Shown: positions 1 through 12,306, counted from the first letter of the stretch. The stretch: 60,000 bases of DNA from Membranipora membranacea (GCA_914767715.1 OU612069.1:24861387-24921386), one strand, 5' to 3'. A program made the numbers and translations. The notes: generated by a model from the sequence alone, not told the origin.

Positions 1-619
1 AATTTCACCATTACGGTGCAACTTACGTCCCCGCAAATGCTTTCCCTGATTCATATTAGCAAAAAAATTAGGAAAGGTTTGTTTGGAATCCCAAAGTCAG
101 GGAAAACCATTGAATACCCTAAGGAAAGTTTTCTGAGTCATGGTTTTCCAGTTTGAATGACAGAACAATAATTGTAGAGAGTAGCTGTATGTTGTCAGTC
201 AATTGGTTCCTTGTGGTGCCAGAAATCTTTGCTTTCCTGGTGGTTTCACAGGCTATAGGCAGTCATATACACAGCATACAAATATTTCTATTCAATTCTT
301 CCAATTTGAAGCAACCAACAATCACTGAATATATACATATTGAATGCACACAAGGTCAAACGGTCTTGTTGGAACCTAAGACACAACCTGCTATGTGTTG
401 TGCCCGAATGGTAGTGTTCATGTTTTATCATTTTTAGGTTTCACATTAATTTCCCACAATGCATCGCTACTCATCATCTTTATCTGGCAGTATTAAAATT
501 AATAGATTCATGTAAGAATTTGATAAAAGAATTCGATTTTACGGACAGAAATCAGTAAGCATGGTTGCTCTTCTCCGAGCGTACAAATTGAAGCTATTCA
601 TTTTGGAGGTTAGCGAAAT
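1..619. other. Non-coding stretch, no gene seen
   Basis: I find no convincing coding exon here. The only open frame of note (153-437, plus) has no recognisable domain and no splice context, and it looks like a chance frame in AT-rich DNA. Confidence 0.5.
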
Positions 620-659
620 CCAACAAAACCTGACACACAGTAATAAGTATCCCTGATCT

Positions 660-1015
660 TTTCTAGATCAGTCACATTTTGAGACGTTCCAGGACAAATA
701 AGGATGTCATTGTAATTTCAAAACTTTGAATAATATAGGGTAAAATTGCAAGGTCGAACCACACAAAACATCCCGAATGATCGTCGATGTAAAGTTAGTT
801 ACCTAATAGGTGTGCAGCTAATTATTATCATGTAATCAAAATCAGAAATACAGAGTTTTCAAGATATTTCCGGATAAATGAGGCCCTCAGCCTAACTTTT
901 ACATCAAAACTTTTTATGACATTGGATACAATCACAAGGTCATGTCGTTCTAAGCATTCCGAACAATCGTTCATACAAAGTTGGTCACCTAAAAGGCAGT
1001 GCTGCATAACCCGTG
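660..1015 (+). repeat. Diverged tandem duplication, about 185-bp period
   Basis: Two related blocks follow one another, at about 665-825 and 850-1012. Both run through the same order of short matches: a 'ttcNagatatt/ttgagacgttcc' start, 'ggayaaataagg', 'tcaaaactttt', 'caaggtc', 'cattccgaa/catcccgaa', 'gatcgtc/aatcgttc', 'caaagttggt/taaagttagt' and 'cacctaa/tacctaa'. They differ at many sites and by small indels, so the duplication is old. No coding potential is apparent in either copy. Confidence 0.6.
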
Positions 1016-1119
1016 CCATTTTGCTCTCAGTTTGATGAGTGTTGTCATATGGTTATCACAGTAAGTTAATCTTTACAAGGTCTGCACCAGATTTCAATAT
1101 GAAGGTAATACCTTATCCT

Positions 1120-2115
1120 TACACTTGGCAGATTGACATTGCCAGACACTCATAGGCGTATAACTTACTAAATAGACTGACCGTTATACCACAGCATTGA
1201 GGAATGTGCCCCCCTCCCCCTTCATTATGCTTTGTTATAGTGAGGGCTCACAATTCAAGAGCATATTTCTGTTATGTGAAATCTGGATTGTTTTCATTTG
1301 AAAACTGTACCCAATAAACCCAGAAAGTCTGCTATATATGAGGGATGCCTTGTTCGAGGCATGCTCTGGGTATGGTGCTTGCTTTACATCAATGTAGCTG
1401 TCCATCACACTGAAACCGTATTAATGGCCAGGTAAAAGCTGTAGGCACATGTTAGCAAGCGCATAATAATGACTAATAACTGGAATTCCAAAGGATGGTT
1501 TCCCTGCTGAATGTGGAATGTAATAATACAACTCATTATACTAGATTAATCAATAGTTATCTGGTATTACTGTAAGAGGCTTTTATGCCCTTACAATTAT
1601 ATAATAGAAATTTCGAAATCTGCGTCAAATGTTTCACGCGAAATCTATGACTGGTGCTGTATGTGGGAAACCCGATTTCTTATCCCAAGTCACTGATCCA
1701 ACAGAAAGGTATATTGCACTAAATCTCAATACCATGTTTAATTAGTGGAGGATCGGCGTTGCTAGACACGCATTGGCACATATTATGTTAGTTTGTGTGA
1801 CAGCTTTTACCCCTTCCCCCCACCCTTCATGCTAGCCGATGGTGAGGGTTCACCATTTAAGAGCTAATTTCTGTGATATGAAACTGGAGAATTTTTATTT
1901 AAAAAAAAGAATCAAATAAACCCTGCAAGTCCGCTATTTGAGGGAAGCCTTGTATGATTTGGATTTGGTGTTCCCGTTCTCATCACACCGATACAGTTTT
2001 ATTGGCCAGGTACAAGCTGTAGATACATGTAAGTAGGTACCTGATAAAGAGTTGTATTTGGAATTCCACAGATGGTTTCCCTATTAATTTGTGGAATGCT
2101 AAAATAGAAACATTG
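1120..2115 (+). repeat. Diverged direct duplication, two blocks of about 400 bp
   Basis: The block at about 1120-1550 is echoed at about 1745-2105. Shared landmarks come in the same order: 'gacattgccagacac' against 'ggcgttgctagacac'; a C-rich run followed by 'ttcat' and 'gtgagggYtcacNattYaagagc'; 'atttctgt.atgtgaaa'; 'aataaaccc'; 'gagggaWgccttgt'; 'ggccaggtaMaagctgtag'; 'ggaattccaNagatggtttccct'. I cannot assign the repeat to a family. It may be a pair of old mobile-element copies or a local duplication. Confidence 0.6.
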
Positions 2116-2419
2116 ATATCAAAAAGTACTGAGATTTCATCATTTATTATATTATACTATATTGATTATGTCGGCGGGTAACAATTACTGTGCGAAGCTA
2201 TTCACGCCACATAATGATAGAAAAGAAATTGATTTGTAAAAAATAAGTTCAGGATTGTGTGTGGAGTTTGAGTTCTATGAATAACTGTTTGCTTGTACCG
2301 ACATTTCTTATCCCGGAATCGTTGAATAACCACAATGCTTCTGCAGATATTTTTGTAGGTCTCTTACAGAGCAAGGCTAATACAAGCATTTGGTCTTATT
2401 TGTCCGACTTATTTAACAG

Positions 2420-2690
2420 GCCCCCTTAAGCGCATGTGGCTTGTGTGGGTAGATACCCTATACCCTTGCCCGCCGTTGCCAGCTACTCTTTTTCAAAGAG
2501 GTAGAGGGGATATTTAAACTGCATGCAGATACACAGTAGGCCTCCTGTATTTATGGTCCTTATTCGAACGGACCTGGCCAGGATGAATGGCTTAGCAGTG
2601 CTACATCAGAAGTGACAGCTGGCGCCAGGAATCGTACCTAGATCATAAGATCACAAGTCTGCACCCTTACCCCTTAGTCCACTTCTTGAT
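2420..2690 (-). mobile_element. tRNA-derived SINE, copy 1 (family I)
   Basis: Read on the minus strand, the element starts near 2690 with an A-box-like segment (GTGGACTAAGGGG, about 2670-2682). A B-box-like GGTACGATTCC follows at 2628-2638, and then an unrelated body down to about 2420. The same body recurs at 17765-17993 in the same orientation. Shared body landmarks are 'gtggcttgtgtgg', 'cccttgcccRccKttgc', 'cacagtagRcctcctgtattta' and 'gacctggcYaggatga'. An RNA polymerase III type promoter plus a dispersed body is the usual form of a tRNA-derived SINE. The tRNA of origin cannot be named safely. Confidence 0.65.
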
Positions 2691-2695
2691 ATGTT

Positions 2696-3479
2696 CCATG
2701 ATGGTAATACCTATATTACCAACATGTATATATAGCTAATCACAGCTCCGAGGATATGTGAGCAGTGATTTGGTTCAGCTGTCTCAGCAAGTTGGTTGTA
2801 CAGCATCCTATGATAAACCGCTTTAAAAAACAAATCATTAAATTCCATTCCTTCTTTTACACACGGCCTCATTTTTCATGATACATTGGTCGGTGATCAT
2901 AATAATGTATATATTAGAATGAAAATGAGAAGTGCAAAAGTAACCTCAGAGTTCCCGCAACCAAGTGGTAGGGAGAGCAACTGCGCTTAATAAAATTTGT
3001 CAAATCAAACAATTGTCTTCCTATTAGCTGACTGCTTGATTTATAGTCAATAATATAACACCAGCAACACGGGTCATGGAAGAATTATACAATGTACCCA
3101 TGGAAGGCCAACATTACTTACTACAACATGACTTTATTGAACCAAAAATTGTCAGATTATAATAAATCTGAAGTTGTAATCATAAATATATAAATACAAT
3201 AAATAATTACTTGTAGTATTAATGCGTTTATAATTGTAATCAAACAGATTTATCATAATGTTGCACAGATTAACAAGAATTGCCAAACTTCGATTTCTGG
3301 TACCCTAACAGAAAAGAACAAACTAAATTTTTTTTTAATATCTGATGTCATATTCTCCTCTGAACCCATCATCGATAGGATTCAGAGTTGCCTAACAATA
3401 ATCCGTGATGTGACAACACATAGTTTTCAGCATCAATACCGATCCCATATCCCTTCACTGGTATACTATATAATATATA
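2696..3479. other. Non-coding flank of the transposon
   Basis: AT-rich sequence with no exon I can support. It ends in a short TATA run (3474-3479) immediately outside the left end of the 9.6-kb transposon. The same TATATA follows the right end at 13104-13109, so the insertion fell into TA-rich DNA and the exact target duplication cannot be read. Confidence 0.5.
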
Positions 3480-3496
3480 CACAGAGAGAAATGATA
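3480..3496 (+). repeat. Left terminal inverted repeat of the CACTA-like element
   Basis: CACAGAGAGAAATGATA is a 17-of-17 match to the reverse complement of 13087-13103. Similarity stops directly afterwards (CGG on the left, TGG on the right arm), so the repeat is short, as is usual for CACTA elements. Confidence 0.85.
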
Positions 3497-3554
3497 CGGT
3501 ATTATCAACCATTAGATAACCATAACAAGAAGTTGTATTTTTAATCTAAAATAC

Positions 3555-3775
3555 TGGTTATCTTACGGTTTCCTTATTGTTAATTTAAAAATTGTTCAGT
3601 GCATTGAAATTTCAATCACAGCTTACGGTTAATTCAATTACAAAGTAATGTATTCTGGAATATGTCAGTGCATTGAAATATCAATCGCAGCTTACGGTTA
3701 ATTCAAATACAGAGTACTGTCATATTAGATCTGAGAACAGGTGACAGTAAACAGCACACTACGGTTAACACAACA
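3555..3775 (+). promoter_or_regulatory. Left subterminal motif cluster (TTACGGTTA repeats)
   Basis: TTACGGTT-type motifs occur at about 3563, 3623 and 3692, with a variant CTACGGTTAAC near 3759. Two of them sit inside a tandem 69-bp duplication that starts with 'cagtgcattgaaat' (about 3598 and 3667). In CACTA elements, arrays of short subterminal motifs bind an element-encoded protein and are needed for transposition. The same motif in both orientations near the right end supports that role here. The role is inferred from position and repetition only. Confidence 0.6.
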
Positions 3776-4013
3776 GCAGCCCTGTTGTCATAGTTCGCAA
3801 ATTAAAGCTAGTGGACACAAGGTGGTGAAAATTGCTTGCCCCAGTCTGGCTTATAAATTTACTGAAATGTGTGACTCATATATATTTAAGATAACTGGTG
3901 ACGTGTAGTATTGTGTTGCTTTATTTAATTGAGAAATATATAAAATATTTGGTGTGGAGTATTATCAGAAAAATAAAAAGGCTTATGACTAATGGAGGTG
4001 GTCAGGTAAATTA

Positions 4014-4118
4014 AAATTCGATAGCAGATAATATTGAGTTCCTCAGGCAACGAGGTAGCAGCACAGCACTTAACACGGAGAAGCATAAAATACTGAGGGG
4101 TATATAAAGAACATAGTG
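4014..4118 (+). repeat. 105-bp perfect direct repeat, copy 1
   Basis: This block, starting AAATTCGATAGCAGATAA and ending AAGAACATAGTG, recurs without a visible mismatch at 4755-4859, 741 bp downstream. Both copies lie in the untranslated leader of the CACTA-like element. Identity over 105 bp points to a recent event. Confidence 0.85.
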
Positions 4119-4701
4119 TGGAGAATGTAGTATTTTCCCAGAAAAAAAGTAAGTGATTTTGTAAAAGAAGTATGAGATAGATAATGTTGCATAGCTGATA
4201 GTGCTTGGTAGTAAAATAGTGAGAAAAATGATTGCATGTATAGTAACTTTGAGGTAAAGAGATTGAAGGCCACAGAGATTTAAAAGTGAGATTCTTAAAC
4301 AAAGATAAACAAATATTTTTAATTGTTGAATATTGTTTACATGATTGTTCGTTTTAAATTCTAAGGTTAGCAGCTGGCAATATACCTGCCAGCATTGTCT
4401 TCATTGTTGGATTGATTTTCATGCTGTTGTCGCCGTGAAGTCGGGCCAATAGCATCATCAGCGACTTTCCCCCCTTCGGGTAGTCTATGTTGAGGATGTA
4501 AAACATCATGGACATTAGGTTCAAACCCTCTACCAAATTCTGCACGGTGATCTACAATAGACACAGAAATATTTAAATTAAACCAAAAAGGAGTTGGATA
4601 GGGAGACGGGAGACGGGAGAAGGTTCCATAACTCAAAACGCATCGTGCACTGAAAACCTAGTTGTGAACTCAGGCAAGCACACGTTGTCCTCATACAAAA
4701 C

Positions 4702-4912
4702 TGTCAATTGCTATAAAGATGTATATATATATATACATTTTTATAGCAATTGACAAATTCGATAGCAGATAATATTGAGTTCCTCAGGCAACGAGGTAGC
4801 AGCACAGCACTTAACACGGAGAAGCATAAAATACTGAGGGGTATATAAAGAACATAGTGGCTAGGATATGTGAAGAGATGTATATATATATATATCATCA
4901 CATATCCTAGCC
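4702..4912 (+). repeat. Hairpin - 105-bp copy 2 - hairpin cassette
   Basis: The second copy of the 105-bp repeat (4755-4859) is bracketed by two perfect hairpins. The left one has 16-bp arms TGTCAATTGCTATAAA (4702-4717) and its complement (4740-4755) around a TA-rich loop. The right one has 15-bp arms GGCTAGGATATGTGA (4859-4873) and TCACATATCCTAGCC (4898-4912), again around a TA-rich loop. Both loops start with a similar GATGTATATATATAT. The repeat copy begins and ends at the hairpin arms. No coding content is seen. Template switching at the TA hairpins or a small mobile cassette are both possible. Confidence 0.7.
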
Positions 4913-5605
4913 TCCACTTACACAGAGAAATAGTTTGCCATCATACTTATTTCATAGCTCGTTAGATGGAGATTGATTTCAATCCTATGTTAACATGAAT
5001 ATTGCCTGTTAATTGGAAGGGGGGGGGGGAGGAGTGTGACTTAAACACAAAATCAAATCATTGATTACTGAATGTGTCACAAGGTATTTTCACTTACTGT
5101 GTATCCTTTGTATATGCATAGGGTAAGTCTCTGCTCCTGCAGTGACAGCACAACTGAGCCGTACGTCGTGCTCAGTATTTCGGCCAAATGCTAGAAGTCA
5201 TGTGATCAATATTCTTTCACTGGAGGTACAAATTTATTCACCCAAACTTAATTTATTGGCAAGACAGAGTTGGGAATACAATTTTTTCTTATTTCTAAAC
5301 TCTAAAAAGTAAATGAGCTATTTGATTGCAACCTTCGATATGTCACTCCACATGTAACTAATTTGTGAAACAAACTATAGCTATATTATCTACTGACAAA
5401 TCTAAGAACTAGGCTGCCCAAGAAAGAAGATATATAGCAGGGTATAGATAACTGACTGGGGACTCACTGACTGGCACTGAAAGGTAGGTTTTAGCAAGGA
5501 GTAACAAGTTACTCCTTGGTTTTAGTTAGTGGACCAACAAGCCATGGTGTCTTTATAACTGTTGCAAGTTATTACAATGACATGCAGTACATTGAGGCAT
5601 AATAA

Positions 5606-5606
5606 C

Positions 5607-5639
<33 letters not shown>

Positions 5640-5640
5640 A
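5606..5640. repeat. (TA)n(TG)n microsatellite
   Basis: A run of about 9 TA steps is followed by about 8 TG steps, inside the leader of the transposon. It is a simple sequence repeat with no assigned role. Confidence 0.8.
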
Positions 5641-5915
5641 ATAGTGATGCTCTGACTGATGTTTCCACTATTTGGAAGCTGAAATTCAATCTTCACTCAC
5701 GAATTTCATGAAAGATCCTAGTGTACTGCTTTTACATTTAGGTTTAACAGTAACATTCAATATCAAACCATGCTGAGTTAGTATAACTTCAGCCCTGTAA
5801 TTCTTCTTCTTCTAAATGACTGACATTCTTTTTCACTAGTATGGAAATACATAGCCTAGTTATATACTTTATTAGTATTTTAATTATGATAATCATTGTT
5901 ATTATAGAGTTCATT

Positions 5916-8900
5916 ATGGCATGTGGAAGGAAAAGTACACCAGCTGAGTTTGTATGCTGCTACTGCTCTGTAAAGTTTATCAAACAATCAGCTAGATCAA
6001 TACTGCTACATACTAAGATGTACCATAAAGCTATTTTTAAGAGCTTTAAGACGCATCCACGCCGCGGGTTCTGGAAAACGCGGAAAGGCGGAAAATCAGT
6101 TTCATCGCGGAAAATCGTTTTCCGCGTTTTCGAAAACGCGGAAAATCGTTTTTCACCTTGGATTTGTTGATGATGCTAAAAAAAACTACTGGAAAGACAT
6201 TGAGCCATCACCACTGTATCATATGAGTGTTTTTGGTAAAATCAAGTGATAAAAATCATTTTTTTGGAAAATGCGGAAAATGTTTTTTTCCTCAAAACTT
6301 GATCTCAGTGCATAGAAAATGAACTGTAACCCATTAAGATATCATCCCCATCTTTTAACGGCCTAATTTCAGGTTTTTCTTTTTTGGAAAATGCGGAAAA
6401 TCGTTTTTCACCTTGGATTTGTTGATGATGCTAAAAAAAACTACTGGAAAGACATTGAGCCATCACCACTGTATCATATGAGTGTTTTTGTTAAAATCAA
6501 GTGATAAAAATCATTTTTTTGGAAAATGCGGAAAATGTTTTTTTCCTCAAAAATTGATCTCAGTGCATAAAAAAATGAACTATAAGCCATTTAGATATCA
6601 TCCCCGTCTTTTAACGGCCTGAATTTCAGGTTTTTCTTTTTTCGAAAACGCGGAAAATCGTTTTTCACCTTGATTTTTATTATGATGCTAAAAAAAACTA
6701 CCGGAAAGACATTGAGGCATCACTACTGTGTCATATGAGTGTTTTTGGTAGAAATCAATTGAAAAAAATTTTTTTTTTGGAAAATGCGGAAAATATTTTT
6801 TCCTCAAAAATTGATCTCAGTGCATAGAAAATGAACTGTAACCCATTAAGATATCATCCCCATCTTTTAACGGCCTGAATTTCAGGTTTCTCTTTTTTGG
6901 AAAACGCGGAAAATCGTTTTCCGCGTTTTCGAAAATGCGGAAAATCGTTTTTCACCTTGAATTTCATTATGATGCTAAAAAAAACTACCGGAAAGACATT
7001 GAGCCATCACCACTGTATCATATGAGTGTTTTTGGTAGAAATCAATTGAAAAAAATTTTTTTTTTGGAAAATGCGGAAAATATTTTTTTCCTCAAAAATT
7101 GATCTCAGTGCATAGAAAATGAACTGTAACCCATTAAGATATCATCCCCATCTTTTAACGGCCTGAATTTCAGGTTTCTCTTTTCTGGAAAACACGGAAA
7201 ATCGTTTTCCGTGTTTTCGAATATGCGGAAAATCTTTTTTCACCTTGAATTTCATGATGATGCTAAAAAAAACTACCGGAAAGACATTGAGGCATCACTA
7301 CTGTGTCATATGAGTGTTTTTGGTAGAAATTCAATTGAAAAAAATTCAGGCCGTTAAAATATGGGGATGATATCTTAATGGGTGACAGTTCATTTTCTAT
7401 GCACTTAGATCAATTTTTGAGGAAAAAAATATTTTCCGCATTTTCCAAAAAAAAAATTTTTTTCAATTGATTTCTACCAAAAACACTCATATGAGACAGT
7501 AGTGATGCCTCAATGTCTTTCCGGTAGTTTTTTTTAGCATCATCATGAAATTCAAGGTGAAAAACGATTTTCCGCATTTTCGAAAACGCGGAAAACGATT
7601 TTCCGCATTTTCGAAAACGCGGAAAATCGTTTTCCGCAATGAAACTGTTTTTCCGCGTTTTCCAGAACCCGTCCACGCCGCTTCCCTTTGGTGAGAACCT
7701 GAAAAAATTCTTTAGGCAACATCTAAGCTTTAATCTGATACAATAGACACACCTGCCTTACTCTAATTATTTGATTGGACTATAATGCATCATCTACTCA
7801 TCAATCTGCTTAGGGCCTGGTAGACCTATGATCTAAATTAGCCATGACTCAACGGGGACAACATGCTAACAATGTTTCCTAGTGACAGTAACTGTTAGCT
7901 TGATCTTACCTAAGTTTGTTTTGAAGTCAATTAATGTTGGCTAGCACTGCATTTTAGTAGCTGTGGTAGTGGTCTATATAGATTAACCAGGGTGAGTGAA
8001 CGTTAGCTAGTTTTTAATTTTGCCCTTTTAGGCATGTCAAAGAAGCCTATCATGTCACCTGAAATTTAATTACTCCTCTAGGGATATTGTCCAATTATTT
8101 CATTGTAGATTTGCGGATCTTGCCATTGGCAATGTGACACAGATTTATCTTCTTTCAAGAATCACATAAAGCTTCACCTTGAAGGGTCAGACCAGGTTCA
8201 ACCAAACAACTTGAACCTTGCCCAACAGACATATGAAAAAAGGAATGAACCTGAAGTTGAAATGGGTATGTACTGGTACTCAATTAATTGATATATTGTT
8301 TTCAATGATGCAATAACCTACAAAGACTGTCATTCGATTAGGGGGATTAGAGCTTGTTTTTATTTAAAGGTGATAGAATCTCGTATGATTTGATGGTGAG
8401 TGTAGATGAATCGTAGATGACATTATTTTACGCTGATTGTGTTATTTAATTGTAGCACAACGTCAATGTGCCCTGGAAGATGAATACCAGAATATGGATT
8501 ATGATGCAAATGATGAATATGATGCTGAGTCAGTACATGACGGGGGTAAGCTGATGATTATTAGCACGTCCTGGGCAATTTACAGATAATTTTGTAGTTC
8601 TTTTCATAAGTTCAATCTAAACTGTCATAATTCGACCGAAATGACTTATTCCCGACTTTGCTGAGATAATTAAAATGAATAGCATGGCAATCGTTTTAAC
8701 GCTAAGACTACTGAATCATCATTTGTTCAGCTAATAATTTTTGCTCCCAGGTACACCCATGGACTCGAATACTGGATCAATAGAAATAGATCACTCAGAA
8801 AACCAGATTTTGTTTATGAAGTGCCAACAAGAAGCAGTAGAGAGGTATACATTACGCTTAACTATTAAACAATATTAACGATTAAATTTGACTTGATGTA

Positions 8901-11900
8901 CATGGGGAATTTCTATGAGCATTATGCTTTGTGTCAGTAATCGAATCGAGCTAAAATGTTGATGCTTTTAAGCTACACATCGATTGCTTTCCAAGTAACC
9001 CCGCAGGCCAGCTGCTGTTTTTAAAGTTCGACAGGTGGTGGGCTGTAGCATTACTGAACATCCGGGCCAACCAATTTAAGAAATGCATTGCTCTACCCTT
9101 ACATAAATTGCTTGTTGGGGGGGGGGGAGATAGGTTCCACCTATCCATAATTCATGACATAATTTTTTTCTATCATATATATCAAATATTTGTTATTTTT
9201 AGGTTTCTGCTCAGCATGTATTCTAACGGAGGTTGTACCAAGAAACAAATACAGCAAGTTGTAGACTCTGTTGACATTTTGAATTCGACATCTATCAGTA
9301 GACTGACAGGCCTTCTGGATAACTTTTTGGCCACCATCCCGGCTATGTTCAAGATGAATAATCCAGCCTTTGATGCTCTTAGAACTGCTCATGAACATTG
9401 CCACAAAATCTTTGTGGATCTACGGACAGAACATCAGAGAATGAAACATTTTAAGAAGAAAGGCCTCATCCCTCCTGTTGGATACAAAATTGGGACTCGC
9501 CATGATGTGAGATCAGATGGATCAACTGTTGCAATGGATGCACAAGCTCAATATGTGCCAATAATATCTATGCTCAGTAAATACAAGGATCACTACTTTG
9601 CAATAACCAATCACACCGAGCCTGGACTGATCAAAAGCTATTTGGACACAGATAGAAGTAGAGCCTCTGACTGGCACTGAATTCATCCCAATACAATCAA
9701 GTTGGCGCTGTATCATGATGATATAGAAGTGGGAAATGCTTTAGGCTCCCGAGCAGGAGTGTATAAAATGACTATGTTTTATTATACGATCCATGGACAA
9801 TCTAATAGCAGATTACAATCGATTCATCTAGCCATTGTCTGTCATGCTACCGATCTAAAAAAGTATGGCTATGCTGCTGTTCTAAAGCCTTTGATAGATG
9901 ACCTCTCTCTGCTGTATAACGGTGTGAATATTGGGACTATCGACTCCCCAGATGTAATCCACGCAACGTTAGAGCATGTTGTAGGAGATAACCTTGCTGC
10001 AAACGCACTACTTGGGATGAACCAGAGTTTTAGAGCAGGACATTTCTGTAGGTTCTGTTATATATCTGGTTCAGAAGTGTCTTCTTCAACACGCGGTAGT
10101 CAAAAATTTCCCAGGTGCAGAGTCAGTCATCAACTAGATGTAGAGATGGTTGAACAAATGCCAGAATTCTCCACCCGGACAGGTGTGAAACAGCGCTGTG
10201 CACTTGATACGTCATCATACTTTAGTGGGATCGAATCTACTGTACCAGACCTTATGTAAGTACGGCCATAAACTGCAGTCAGTCCAAAATCCTTCAATTC
10301 ATTGCATAGGTATTTATATTCTATGTGGAGGTAATCCTTACTAGCTAAGCTGTAATTGCTAGCCCTGTCGCGTTATGTACTGGCACCGATGACATCTCTT
10401 CACATTTATAATATCCATATCGTAGTTGTAACTTTATTATCTACCGATTATGTGATACTTAAGGCATGACGTTCTGGAGGGAGTTGCGAAGTTGGAGCTG
10501 AAGAATCTATTGGACTCCTTGATTGAAGACAAACTGCTTACTCTTGATGTCTTAAATCTCAAACTCACACAATTCAACTATGGGTATGTATATAGAGACC
10601 GCTATGCTATCTTTTTGGATTATTATTGTTTATTTTCAAATGATTTTTGGCAGTATCCACCAATGAAGTTAGTTGGCCTTGAAAAAATAGAATTTATTGA
10701 TAGTTTTGCGTAAGTCATTTATCATGCAGAGAAGTAGCCCATAAGGCCTAACTTTTAACCGCATCATCACCATTTTCTCTTACATATCAGACGTCATGAA
10801 GTGTCCAACAGACCCTCTGGACTTCGCACAACAGAAGTGAAGCAGAGTGCTAGTCAAATGTGGTGCCTCATAAGGTTCTTACCTCAGCTGATAGGAAATC
10901 TGGTACCTCTAGATCAGCCGGAATCTCCAAATCTTACTATCGATGTGACATACTCTCTGGAAGGCCTCATCGATCAACACCATGCAATGTTCATGCAGGT
11001 ATTTATGATAGCTTATACAACGACTATCAATCGATAAAATTTTGAGAATTGGTATAATTAGTATGTATGTATAATGATTGTTGTTGAGTTGATGGAAGCT
11101 AGATGGTTTACACACTTTCCCTCATCACCAAACAGCCGGGATATCAACTTGGTCCATTGAAAAAGGATGCCATATATAGACGCGAAACTTTCACTTATTC
11201 CTACCTGATGCATTTATTATTATTTCATGATATTGTATCTAAATTATTATATTCCCCAAATTTCTGATACTTCGTAGATCTATGGCCCTGACTGTCTAAC
11301 CGCAAAGTGGCACTTCATGACTCATTATGGCCAATATATGAGAGATCACGGACCCCTCATACAGTACTGGTGCATGCGTTACGAATCAAAGCACAGACTT
11401 GCCAAGTTAGCCACATCTGTAACAAGTAAGTACTTTCTTACTGTTTTAAGCTCCTAAACTGTGCTTGGAAAGTTGGTAGTGGTATTTCATTATCAACCAC
11501 TTCCCCTGCCCACGCTGTTTGGAAAGTGGTTGATAATGAAAGCATCGGCATCGGGAACCAGAGGTCTATCCTCTCACTACGTTACAATGTGTCACACTTA
11601 CTAAGAAACATGGCCCAGCAGGAAACGCCGCTACCACTGCGCTATATTGCCTACAGGGTGTGTGGTGCTATCATCATCTTCACTGTAGAATTATAAGTAT
11701 AACATATCATAGTAAGTATGCTCCATTGTGACGTAACCAAGGTATTGCCCGCTGAATCTCAGTTTGAGAGACCATAACTTCTTCAATATCAGGATTGTAA
11801 AGCTGGAAATTGCACACGGGATAGAATAGAATATTGAAAATAAGATGTAAGATGATACAAAATAGCAGCCTCAATGTCTTCAATGTCATTTTTCAGGCAA

Positions 11901-12306
11901 CTTCATCAACCTACCACTCACAATAGCTAACCAGTATCAGATAACCGAGTTTGACAATAGCTGGGAGCAACCTCCACCTATAACATATTCTGATAGCCGT
12001 GTCACAGTGTATGGAACTGAATACAACAGGGGTGATTACATCGTTGTTGGTATCTGCCCTGTGTTCAGCTGGCCAATGTTTGGCAAGATAGACTTCATTG
12101 ATGCATCAGACAACAATTGTATTTTTCGATGCAAAGTTGTGGAGGCGCTTTTCAATGCTCACTACCATGCCTATGAGGTTAAGTATGAAATGGACCATTT
12201 TGTAGAAGTACGCCAGAACAAACTCCTCTACAATCTGCCAGCAACTATGGCCGTGAACGAAAATGGATTGATTTTCTTATGCATAAAACATATGGTGCTG
12301 ACCTAA
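5916..12306 (+). pseudogene. Spliced C2H2 zinc-finger / transposase-like gene of the CACTA-like element, interrupted
   Basis: Ten exons can be read with GT-AG junctions in frame: 5916-7690 (split by an insertion at 6065-7671), 8109-8265, 8456-8545, 8751-8844, 9203-10255, 10464-10587, 10654-10709, 10791-10998, 11278-11425 and 11897-12306 (stop TAA). Without the insertion they sum to 2499 nt, about 832 residues. The first two exons carry one C2H2 finger each (C-x2-C-x14-H-x4-H, and C-x2-C-x13-H-x3-H). The body has motifs such as YHDDIEVGNALGS, PDLMHDVLEG (across exons 5-6), KQSASQMWCLIR and YWCMRYESKHRLAKLA. By eye these resemble a widespread uncharacterised metazoan protein family linked to DNA transposons. 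An in-frame TGA at 9678-9680 breaks exon 5. The start at 5916 is a guess; another ATG at 5841 is in frame. The exon 6 donor is weak (GTATAT at 10588) but is the only one found that keeps frame. Confidence 0.75.
6065..7671. mobile_element. Foldback element with 9-bp target duplication (Mutator-like, non-autonomous)
   Basis: The element starts CGGGTTCTGGAAAACGCGGA and ends with the complement (..TCCAGAACCCG). It is flanked by TCCACGCCG at 6056-6064 and again at 7672-7680. Its arms are inverted over about 300 bp (left about 6065-6370, right about 7348-7671). The inside is a tandem array of roughly 255-288 bp units; 'tttcacctt' recurs near 6151, 6406, 6663, 6950 and 7238. GCGGAAAATCGTTTTCCGC palindromes pack the ends. 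Long arms plus a 9-bp target duplication are typical of Mutator-like elements. No transposase is encoded. Removing the element and one target copy leaves an open exon leading to a splice donor at 7691, direct evidence that it landed in a coding exon. Confidence 0.8.

Noticed and set aside
5841-6170. A 109-residue protein ending NRFSPWIC
   Set aside because: The second half is translated from the inverted end of the foldback insertion. Only the zinc-finger part up to about 6064 belongs to a real exon.
7410-7676. Minus-strand open frame over the foldback element
   Set aside because: It translates palindromic GCGGAAAATCG repeats and has no domain.
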